From Dehalococcoidia bacterium (GTDB lineage Bacteria; Chloroflexota; Dehalococcoidia; Lucifugimonadales; UBA3495), in assembly GCA_022823105.1 (NCBI GenBank), contig JAJDXU010000360.1, forward strand, positions 1-8,209: a stretch of 8,209 nt of DNA, read 5' to 3'. A program made the translations under genes and the position numbers. A model generated the notes under the pieces. It was not told where the DNA came from. It worked only from the letters and a program-made list of their open reading frames with translations, and made no database searches. Position 1 is the first letter of the stretch. Every line of letters begins with the position of its first letter. Shown here one piece after another: positions 1-6,033 of this stretch.

Positions 1-690
1 TGGCAGATGCCGGACCCAAGGATCCGGGCCCCCTACCGCAGTCTCGGCGACCACGGCCATGACCTGGTGGGGGCGATGCAATCGGTAAGTTGGGCCCTGC
101 TCTAGGGTGGCATCGCGGTCAATCGCCGACCACAACGCCGCTCCGGACGCAGCGCCAACAGTGCGGGCACACGCTACGTCCTGAGGGCCGTCGCCCACAT
201 ACATGGCGTCCTGAGGATCAACCGCCAATCCGTTGAGCACGGCGCGGAGCCCGTCGGGCGCGGGTTTGTAGGGTCGGGCGTCAGTCTTGAAATTGGCATG
301 ATCGACAAAACCGCCCAATCCTGACCTCTCCAGCTCTGCGTGCCCGAATTCAGGAATCTTGTCGGACAGTATTCCTATCTTGAATCCCCGCCGTTTCAAG
401 GCGGGCAAGAGGCTGGCTACGCCCGGGAACAGGTAGTTGCGGAAATTCAAGATGCCGTCGTATTTGGACAGATAACTCTTGAGTATCCTGTCGAGCTCAT
501 CCTCCGCATCAGGCCGGGTGCCGAAAAACCAGAGCAGATGCTGGCGGAACGGGCGGTGAAATTCGGCGGCAACGTCCTCGGGCGACGGCACGGCCATACC
601 GAGTTCGGCGGCCGTGTTTTCCATCAAGCGAAGGTGGATGCCCCAACTGTCCCAAAGGGTCAGGTCCCAATCGAATATCACCGCGCGCAT
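1..690 (-). CDS. HAD-superfamily hydrolase, phosphoglycolate phosphatase-like (3' end outside window)
   Basis: This is probably a cytoplasmic phosphatase acting on a small phosphorylated metabolite. I translated 230 residues from an ATG at 690; no stop is reached before the window edge. All four HAD motifs are present. Motif I is FDWDLT, with nucleophile D7 and acid/base D9. Motif II is LSD, with S109. Motif III lysine is K142 in RPYKPAPDG. Motif IV is GDGPQD, with D167 and D171. About 70 residues between motifs I and II would form a helical C1 cap, as in Gph/PpaX-type phosphatases. The start is fixed by the usual HAD N-terminus (MRAVIFDWD), although no clear Shine-Dalgarno precedes it. It begins 4 nt after the stop of the upstream metallo-hydrolase, so it is probably translated from the same message. 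The visible length is near full for the family, so little should be missing. Substrate is unknown; pyrophosphatase or phosphoglycolate phosphatase activity are both possible. Confidence 0.88.
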   Translation of the reverse strand, partial: MRAVIFDWDLTLWDSWGIHLRLMENTAAELGMAVPSPEDVAAEFHRPFRQHLLWFFGTRPDAEDELDRILKSYLSKYDGILNFRNYLFPGVASLLPALKRRGFKIGILSDKIPEFGHAELERSGLGGFVDHANFKTDARPYKPAPDGLRAVLNGLAVDPQDAMYVGDGPQDVACARTVGAASGAALWSAIDRDATLEQGPTYRLHRPHQVMAVVAETAVGGPDPWVRHLP

Positions 691-694
691 GGCG

Positions 695-1498
695 TCAGCA
701 GTGCCCGGGATGATTGTGTCCACCGCCCTGATAGTCGATGGCGCTGGGCATCACGGTGGTACCAGGATGTTCGGCGCGGCCGATGTTGACGGTAAACGCT
801 CCGCTGGCGTAATGCAGCACGCCGCTGACCTCCAGGGTGGGCGAGTCAGCCAGGTACGTGATGCCGCCGTCGGCTTCGACCCGGAAAGGACGGTCATGTC
901 CCGGATAGATGGTGTTGGCGGCGGCGACGATCTTCTGGATGCTGGCACGAGCGTCGGCTTCGCTCCAGAACACGATGGCCGGTGTGCCGCGACCGATGGC
1001 ACCCGCATCTGACATGGCGTCTCCCCCCACGCATACCGTTCCGCCGGCGGTGTCCACAACGACGCTGACGTGTCCCTTGGTGTGTCCGGGAGTCTCGATG
1101 AGCCGCACGCCGGGCTCCAGTTCCGTTTCCCCGCTGATGGTGCGGACGTTCTGATCGAGCAGGGTGTTGGCGAAGTAGCGGGCGGTTGCAAGGTCGCCGG
1201 GGCGCGGGTTCCGGCTGTATTCAAGCTCGTCGGCGTGGATCACGATCTCCGCGTTGGGGAACAGGTCGGTGTTCTGGGAATGGTCCCAGTGTGCATGGGT
1301 CAGGATCACCCGTCCGATGTCATCGGTGGATATGCCGTTGGCCTCCAGTTGGTCAACGAGCATATTGCGACGACCGAAATGGGCCACGTCCACTATTGAC
1401 AGCACCTCGCCGCGGATCAGCGTAACGGTACACAGGCCCAACCGGGTCTGGTCGGTGTTGATTGAGTAACCCCCCATAATGATTTCCAGTTCCGGCAT
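695..1498 (-). CDS. Metallo-beta-lactamase-fold hydrolase
   Basis: This 267-residue protein is a probable dinuclear-metal hydrolase of the MBL fold. The metal-binding signature is THAHWDH at residues 67-73 (H68, H70, D72, H73). The third-site histidine is H139 in TPGHTKGH, the bridging aspartate is D160 in VGGDA, and the last ligand is H201 in YPGHD. No signal peptide is seen, so it should be cytoplasmic. The arrangement resembles lactonase- or MBLAC1-like members rather than true beta-lactamases, but the substrate cannot be read from the motifs. I chose the ATG at 1498 because AGGAGG lies 5 nt upstream (1504-1509) and a promoter lies just beyond. The open frame runs further to 1804, but that stretch crosses the promoter and the divergent gene. 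The last ten residues (GGGHNHPGHC) form an unusual His/Gly/Cys tail. The HAD gene follows after 4 nt. Confidence 0.92.
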   Translation of the reverse strand: MPELEIIMGGYSINTDQTRLGLCTVTLIRGEVLSIVDVAHFGRRNMLVDQLEANGISTDDIGRVILTHAHWDHSQNTDLFPNAEIVIHADELEYSRNPRPGDLATARYFANTLLDQNVRTISGETELEPGVRLIETPGHTKGHVSVVVDTAGGTVCVGGDAMSDAGAIGRGTPAIVFWSEADARASIQKIVAAANTIYPGHDRPFRVEADGGITYLADSPTLEVSGVLHYASGAFTVNIGRAEHPGTTVMPSAIDYQGGGHNHPGHC

Positions 1499-1503
1499 TA
1501 CTC

Positions 1504-1509
1504 CCTCCT
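1504..1509 (-). promoter_or_regulatory. Shine-Dalgarno site of the metallo-hydrolase
   Basis: On the minus strand the sequence reads AGGAGG-GAGTA-ATG, a perfect anti-16S match with 5 nt spacing. It decides the start at 1498 against the longer open frame. Confidence 0.8.
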
Positions 1510-1542
1510 GACATCCGGGGTTCGTTGATCTGGTACATTGAG

Positions 1543-1568
1543 CGGGGCCGATTATAGCACCGGGGCCG
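1543..1568. repeat. Direct repeat CGGGGCCG x2 flanking the -10 element
   Basis: CGGGGCCG occurs at 1543-1550 and again at 1561-1568. The two copies sit exactly either side of the 10 bases that carry the minus-strand -10 hexamer, 18 bp start to start. They could be an operator for a regulator of the divergent pair, or a chance product of GC-rich sequence. Confidence 0.4.
1551..1559 (-). promoter_or_regulatory. Extended -10 promoter for the metallo-hydrolase/HAD unit
   Basis: Read on the minus strand, 1559 to 1551 is TGC-TATAAT: a consensus -10 hexamer (1551-1556) with the TG extension (1558-1559). Only a poor -35 is visible upstream (TTGGTT at 15 nt). Transcription would start near 1544, giving a leader of about 45 nt that holds the Shine-Dalgarno. 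Prediction from sequence only. Confidence 0.6.
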
Positions 1569-1600
1569 CGGAACCAACCCATTCGACGCCCCTCACAATC

Positions 1601-3100
1601 ATGACTAGAGCGCCCGACATCATCCTGAGGAACGTCCGGGTTTATGGGGCACGGGCCGGCGTTACCGCCGCGGCCATAACCAGCGGGTTCATCGCGGAGA
1701 CGGGTCGGGACATCGATGTAACGCGCAGGGCCGGCCCGCGCACCGAGGCAATCGATTGCGAGGGCCTCACGTTGATTCCCGGAATCGTGGACGAACACAT
1801 TCACCTATTCGCGGCAGCGTCCGCACGAAATACGGTGGACTGTCGGCCCTCGACGACTCCAACAATCGAAACATTGATCGAAACGTTGCGGGCAACGGCG
1901 TCCGGATCTGGTGATTGGATACGCGGGCGCGGTTACGACGATTCTCCCGTCGGTCTGGGCAGGCACCTGACCCGACACGACCTGGATGCGGTGTCGCGGG
2001 ACATTCCGGTTCGGGTGGAGCACAGGTCCGGCCACGCCGCCGTGCTCAACACCGCCGGCCTGGCAGCAGTTGGAATCGAGCGGGACACCGAAGACCCGCC
2101 CGGTGGAGCCATCGTCCGTGATGCGCGGGGGGAGGCGACCGGCCTGTTGCTGGACATGGAGGGTTGGCTGCGAGACAAAGCAGGCTCACGGATTGAGGCC
2201 GGGGACTTCAGCCAAGCCATCCGCGACGTGGTGCAAGATCTGCTCAAGTACGGGATCACCGGGTTTACAGACGCCGGCGCGAACAACGGAACGGATCGGT
2301 GGCAGGTGTTCCGGTCGCTGGTTTCAGACGGCACGCTCCCCTTGAGGGTTACCATGATGGCGGGCGCCGGCCGGCTGAGCGAGTTCCAAGGCCAAGGGTT
2401 GCGCTATGGGGACGCCGAGGCCAATGGGATGCTGACGCTTGGCCACGCGAAGATTATGTTGACCGCTACATCAGGCGGCCTGCATCCTGATTTTGAAATG
2501 CTGGCATGTGCGGTGAAGCGCGCACATGATGCGGGATTCCCGGTCGCGATACACGCCGTGGAACGGGAAGCAATCGTTGCGTCGGCGGCGGCGCTGTCAG
2601 AGAATCCTGCGCCGGTCGGAGTGGACCGGATAGAACATTGCGCAGAATGCCCTCCGGACGTGGCGGAATTGGTGGCCGCATCGGGCGCCAAGGTGGTGCT
2701 GAATACGGGCTTCCTGCATTACGACGGCGAGCGGTACCGGCAGACAGTATCGAGCGAATTGCTGCCGCATCTGTATCCCGCCGGCGCTCTGAGCGGGTTG
2801 GGCGTGCGCACGGCTCTCGGCTCCGACGCTCCCGTGGTTGATCCCAACCCGTGGGCCGCCATGGCGGCGGCTATCACCCGGCGCACTGCCAGCGGAAATC
2901 TCCTGGGCGGGACCGGGTTGCCGTCGATGGATTCCGCGCTGGCAAAACATATCGGGCAGAATCGCATCGAGGCCGGTCAACCCGCTGATCTGGCCGTCGT
3001 TGCTCCCGACCCGATTGCGATTCCCCTGCGAGAACTGCCGCAGGTCAGAGCGGCGCTGACGATAACCGGTGGGCAGGTGGTGTGGCGGGACGGAATCTGA
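1601..3100 (+). CDS. Amidohydrolase family protein, YtcJ-like (Amidohydrolase_3)
   Basis: This 499-residue metal-dependent hydrolase of the amidohydrolase superfamily probably cleaves an amide, urea or imine bond in a small molecule. The N-terminal beta-sandwich strand (IILRNVRVYG) leads into the TIM barrel. Metal residues are D64 and the HxH pair H66/H68 (PGIVDEHIHL), K284 in HAKIML (candidate carboxylated lysine), H318 in AIHAV, H346 in RIEHC and D409 in GSDAPV. The family's SGHA motif is at 143-146. The C-terminal sandwich strand follows the EAGQPADLAVV motif (457-467). I prefer the ATG at 1601, which begins just before the first conserved strand; a TTG at 1538 would add 21 unconserved-looking residues. 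No clear Shine-Dalgarno precedes it. Tandem stops TGA-TAG close the gene. The helix before the ADL motif seems shorter than usual (see findings). Substrate is unknown. Confidence 0.92.
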   Translation: MTRAPDIILRNVRVYGARAGVTAAAITSGFIAETGRDIDVTRRAGPRTEAIDCEGLTLIPGIVDEHIHLFAAASARNTVDCRPSTTPTIETLIETLRATASGSGDWIRGRGYDDSPVGLGRHLTRHDLDAVSRDIPVRVEHRSGHAAVLNTAGLAAVGIERDTEDPPGGAIVRDARGEATGLLLDMEGWLRDKAGSRIEAGDFSQAIRDVVQDLLKYGITGFTDAGANNGTDRWQVFRSLVSDGTLPLRVTMMAGAGRLSEFQGQGLRYGDAEANGMLTLGHAKIMLTATSGGLHPDFEMLACAVKRAHDAGFPVAIHAVEREAIVASAAALSENPAPVGVDRIEHCAECPPDVAELVAASGAKVVLNTGFLHYDGERYRQTVSSELLPHLYPAGALSGLGVRTALGSDAPVVDPNPWAAMAAAITRRTASGNLLGGTGLPSMDSALAKHIGQNRIEAGQPADLAVVAPDPIAIPLRELPQVRAALTITGGQVVWRDGI

Positions 3101-3158
3101 TAGACAAAACTGAATCGATCAACTGACACCACAGCACTCCATTTCGATACGCGGAACG
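3101..3158. other. Convergent spacer without a visible terminator
   Basis: These 58 bases separate the converging amidohydrolase and DUF4276 genes. I see no GC-rich hairpin followed by a U-run on either strand. The in-frame TAG at 3101-3103 backs up the amidohydrolase stop. Termination may be Rho-dependent, or the transcripts may run into each other. Confidence 0.5.
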
Positions 3159-3791
3159 CTACGCCAATATAGCCGCATTCCCCCACGATTCGAGGCGCGT
3201 CACCCAATCGTTGAATCGTGGACACTCGGCGCGGATTTTAGCCATACCAATTTCCTCGGCTACCAAGTAGCCATCACGGGGCTTGTTATATCTGCGTACC
3301 ACTCGTTCAATTCGTTTACTCGGAGCGGTATCAGGGCTATCGTCGATGTCCTCCGGGGTTGAAAACTGACCGCGTATTTCCCTGAGATCCTGGACCGACC
3401 TGTCCGATGCGAACGGTAGGACAGAGAACGCACTTACATCAGCGAACAGCAAAGCCTCGAATTCATATTGCTGAACGTAAGGGACCACTCGATTCGGGTC
3501 GTAACCAATTCGAGTGTTAGCACGAACTGCAGTAGTTATACGAGCCTCTAATTGTGTACACGTTTCGGCGTGTTGCTTATCCCCGAATCCGTACAAATCG
3601 ACCAGCGATGTGACAAAGTCGCGATTATGCAACAACCTAGCCATTTCCCCACCGAGCCGGGACACGGTCACGTTACCCTTTAGCAAAACAGGCTCAACCA
3701 TCATGCCTTTGTCTCGGAGCAGCGGAGAAAGAACGCCATTGACAAAATTCTCTTCTGTCTCGCCTTCTACCGAAACGGCTAGACGTTTCAT
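3159..3791 (-). CDS. DUF4276-type (TOPRIM-like) partner of the AAA ATPase
   Basis: This 210-residue soluble protein matches the DUF4276 pattern from memory. At the N-terminus is a beta strand and VEGETE (residues 8-13, with E9 and E13), the form of the first TOPRIM acidic motif. DLYGF at 65-69 supplies a second acidic position. QYEFEALLF at 108-116 is the family's most recognisable block. A basic stretch (KRIERVVRRYNK, 159-170) and a C-terminal AEEIGM...CPRFNDW block (178-196) follow. DUF4276 genes often sit beside an AAA ATPase, as here: the ATG overlaps the ATPase stop (ATGA, 3788-3791), indicating translational coupling. By analogy with OLD, PARIS and AbiL/RloAB, the pair may be a nuclease or other effector controlled by its ATPase. 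Catalysis is inferred, not seen. GC is lower than in flanking housekeeping genes. Confidence 0.85.
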   Translation of the reverse strand: MKRLAVSVEGETEENFVNGVLSPLLRDKGMMVEPVLLKGNVTVSRLGGEMARLLHNRDFVTSLVDLYGFGDKQHAETCTQLEARITTAVRANTRIGYDPNRVVPYVQQYEFEALLFADVSAFSVLPFASDRSVQDLREIRGQFSTPEDIDDSPDTAPSKRIERVVRRYNKPRDGYLVAEEIGMAKIRAECPRFNDWVTRLESWGNAAILA

Positions 3792-4969
3792 GGCCGTCCC
3801 CCGAGCAGGTTTTTCTGCCAGAGTTCTCCGGGAGAAAAGCCGTCGTCAAGCCAGACTTGATACTCTTCCGCGTTAAGCTTCCTGAAATGGGTACGACCCT
3901 CTTGCAAGTCCAGTACAAAAATCTGTTCCAAGTCGAATGCGTCAACCAATAGCGGGGATTGAGTTGCCACAATGACTTGCCGTTCGGTAGCGAGGGAGTT
4001 GATCATCCCACCAACCAAGCTAACGGCCGCCGGATGCAAACCAAGTTCGGGTTCGTCCAGCAATATGACGTCGGGCAGCATCTCCGATGGGAGATTGAGA
4101 AGCGTCACCAAAGCAAAGAACCTCAGCGAACCGTCGGAAGTTAGGTGCGCCCCAAACGTCTTGTCCATCCATCTGGCTTTCCATCGCAACTCAACCTTGT
4201 TGTAATTTTCCTCAATGTCAAAGCGGTCGAAGCCGGGAAGTATCCGGCCGATTTGGCGACAAATGAACTCGTAGCGACGGACGTCTTGATGTTCCAGTCG
4301 GTAGAGTACCGCGGCAAGATTGCCGCCGTGACTGCGCAGTTGATTGTTGTCGCTCACGTCCCACGTATTCTTGAAATTGGAAACGTTCGAAGTATCATGA
4401 AATTGATAAACGGCGCAGTTACGGAGTAGCCTTACTATTACAGAGGCAGTCTGCGCATTGACACCCTGATATTCAGCAGATTGAGCAATTTCCACAATCC
4501 TAGCTTCTCGATGCCCTGCATCGAGGTATTGCCACGGTGCTTCGGTCGGAAAAGACCTGTCGTTGAACCTGAAACTCTCTTCGCTGAAGAAGAACCGGTC
4601 CGGGTGAGCAAAAGCGAGGGCAAACCGATAGTCGTTCCTACCGGCATCGGTACGCAATCTGATTTCAGATTCCATGCGTGGGGTAACCCGATTCCCGCCG
4701 AACAACTGGTCATCTGCTCTACCGTGGCTCTCCACGAACTCCCCCAACCGTCTCGAACGCAGCATCCAACTCATCATCTCGAAGAAACGAATGAAATTGG
4801 ACTTGCCTGAACCGTTGGCGCCAATCAGGACGGTTGCCATCGGCAGCTCGGTCAACTCCACGTCCGCCAAGGAACGAAAGCCTCGTATCAGCACATACTC
4901 GATATGTGTCGGGTTATGGTCTGAATATGAGTCCCCCCGAGAAGGTTCAAGTGTAGGCTGAATTGTCAT
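3788..4969 (-). CDS. OLD/ABC-like AAA-family ATPase (COG4637-like)
   Basis: This 393-residue protein is an SMC/OLD-style ATPase with a single split nucleotide-binding domain. The N-terminal strand (IRGFRSLADVEL, 28-39) leads to Walker A GANGSGKS at 50-57. The ABC signature equivalent is LTSDGSLR (276-283). Walker B is VILLDEPELGLHP (301-313), with D305 and catalytic E306. The switch position reads ATQSPLLVD (335-343), with Gln instead of His. Residues 60-270 form the variable insert; no coiled-coil hinge is obvious. Such ATPases sense or load a partner and often pair with nucleases in phage defence; here the partner is the overlapping DUF4276 gene. The ATG at 4969 is preceded by AAAGGTGA with about 7 nt spacing, so the start is well supported. 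It lies 38 nt downstream of the prenyl synthase, with no terminator seen between. Its role in defence is inference from context. Confidence 0.92.
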   Translation of the reverse strand: MTIQPTLEPSRGDSYSDHNPTHIEYVLIRGFRSLADVELTELPMATVLIGANGSGKSNFIRFFEMMSWMLRSRRLGEFVESHGRADDQLFGGNRVTPRMESEIRLRTDAGRNDYRFALAFAHPDRFFFSEESFRFNDRSFPTEAPWQYLDAGHREARIVEIAQSAEYQGVNAQTASVIVRLLRNCAVYQFHDTSNVSNFKNTWDVSDNNQLRSHGGNLAAVLYRLEHQDVRRYEFICRQIGRILPGFDRFDIEENYNKVELRWKARWMDKTFGAHLTSDGSLRFFALVTLLNLPSEMLPDVILLDEPELGLHPAAVSLVGGMINSLATERQVIVATQSPLLVDAFDLEQIFVLDLQEGRTHFRKLNAEEYQVWLDDGFSPGELWQKNLLGGRP

Positions 4970-5007
4970 ACCGAAGTCACCTTTGACAGGCCATCTACTG
5001 AACGATG

Positions 5008-6006
5008 CTACCGAGTGCGTTCGCGGATGTAGTCCACCATGTGGAGCAGGGAGCGGCGAGACGGGCAGTCGGCGAGTGCGTCCAGGGCGGCGGCGGCTAC
5101 CGAGCAGTAGTCGCGTATGGTAGTGAAACAGTCCGGAATGATGTCGGAATCGTTGATCATCGTCAACGACCTTTCGAGGAGGTCCTCCACGTCGCCGTCC
5201 CCGGTTTTGATGGCTCTGAACAAAGCCTCGATGGGCTGGTCGTCGGGGTAACGCTCCATGAGCATGATGCTGGGCAACGTGAGTACGCCCTGCAGAAGAT
5301 CGTTTCCGACGGGCTTGCCGATCTCGGCGGCGTCGCCCTGCACGTCGAGCAGGTCGTCAACGATTTGGAACGCCATGCCGATGTTGTGGCCGTATGCGCG
5401 CAGCGCTCGCACTTCGTCTTCGGACGCGTTGCCCAGAATCGCTCCCGACTCCGCAGACGTGCAGAACAATGACGCGGTTTTGCGGTAGATTCGCTCGTTG
5501 TAGAGCTTGCGGGCCTTTTGAGAATCGAAGGTGGTGAAAAACTCGATCAACTGCCCGCTGGCCAACTCCATGATCGTTTCCGAAAACCGCCGGATCACCC
5601 TGACCACGCCGGTGTCGCACACGAAAGTCGCGGAGGTGGCGAACAGGTAGTCGCCCAGCAACACGGCCACGTGATTGCCGTAAAGCTTGTTGATGGTGGG
5701 TTTGCCCCGCCGCATTCCGGCGTTGTCGACCGTGTCGTCGTGGATGAGCGTGGCAAGGTGGAGCAACTCAACGGCTGCGGCCATGATCTGCGAACGGCTC
5801 GGATCGTGTGGATGGAACTCCGCAGCCAGCAGGGTTAGAGCGGGGCGAACGCGCTTGCCGCCGGAACGCAGCGCGTAATCCAGGAGCGGATCGAGGTCGG
5901 CGATGTCCGTCTGGCAAAGCTGACGCAACTGGCCCTCCACCTGGGCCAACTGGTCCGCCACCGGGGCGTAGATGGAGACGGTTTTCAAATCCAGCCCGGT
6001 GACCAC
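5008..6006 (-). CDS. All-trans polyprenyl diphosphate synthase
   Basis: This 332-residue enzyme adds isopentenyl diphosphate units to an allylic diphosphate, giving a long isoprenoid chain. GGKRVRP at 49-55 binds IPP. The first Asp-rich motif is HDDTVD (D90, D91, D94) followed by RRG, and the second is VDDLLD (D217, D218, D221). The residue five before the first Asp is Ala85, with Thr86 next (LATLIHDD). This is the pattern of long-chain synthases such as IspB and not of short-chain FPP/GGPP types with bulky residues there. A quinone side chain, probably menaquinone, is therefore the likely product, though chain length is not certain. The start is a GTG at 6006, 27 nt after the metG stop, with only a weak Shine-Dalgarno. 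The metG stop is in the same frame, so no longer start is possible apart from a CTG. It is likely co-transcribed with metG. Confidence 0.93.
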   Translation of the reverse strand: MVTGLDLKTVSIYAPVADQLAQVEGQLRQLCQTDIADLDPLLDYALRSGGKRVRPALTLLAAEFHPHDPSRSQIMAAAVELLHLATLIHDDTVDNAGMRRGKPTINKLYGNHVAVLLGDYLFATSATFVCDTGVVRVIRRFSETIMELASGQLIEFFTTFDSQKARKLYNERIYRKTASLFCTSAESGAILGNASEDEVRALRAYGHNIGMAFQIVDDLLDVQGDAAEIGKPVGNDLLQGVLTLPSIMLMERYPDDQPIEALFRAIKTGDGDVEDLLERSLTMINDSDIIPDCFTTIRDYCSVAAAALDALADCPSRRSLLHMVDYIRERTR

Positions 6007-6033
6007 TGCGCGGAGCCTATCGGGTAGCAGAGA

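Noticed and set aside
340..1012. Plus-strand frames opposite the HAD and metallo-hydrolase genes
   Set aside because: The opposite strand carries full motif sets for both families; these frames have none.
1525..1555. Plus-strand promoter TTGATC/GATTAT for the amidohydrolase
   Set aside because: The spacing is 19 nt and the -10 matches only four of six bases, too weak to call.
1538..1600. TTG start adding 21 residues to the amidohydrolase
   Set aside because: The added residues include no family feature and no ribosome site precedes the TTG. The ATG at 1601 sits at the expected domain edge, though it also lacks a clear Shine-Dalgarno.
1499..1804. Upstream extension of the metallo-hydrolase frame by 102 codons
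   Set aside because: It crosses the extended -10 promoter and lies antisense to the amidohydrolase. The ATG at 1498 has an ideal Shine-Dalgarno and a normal N-terminus.
3101..3158. Bidirectional terminator between converging genes
   Set aside because: No stable hairpin with a U-run is visible on either strand.
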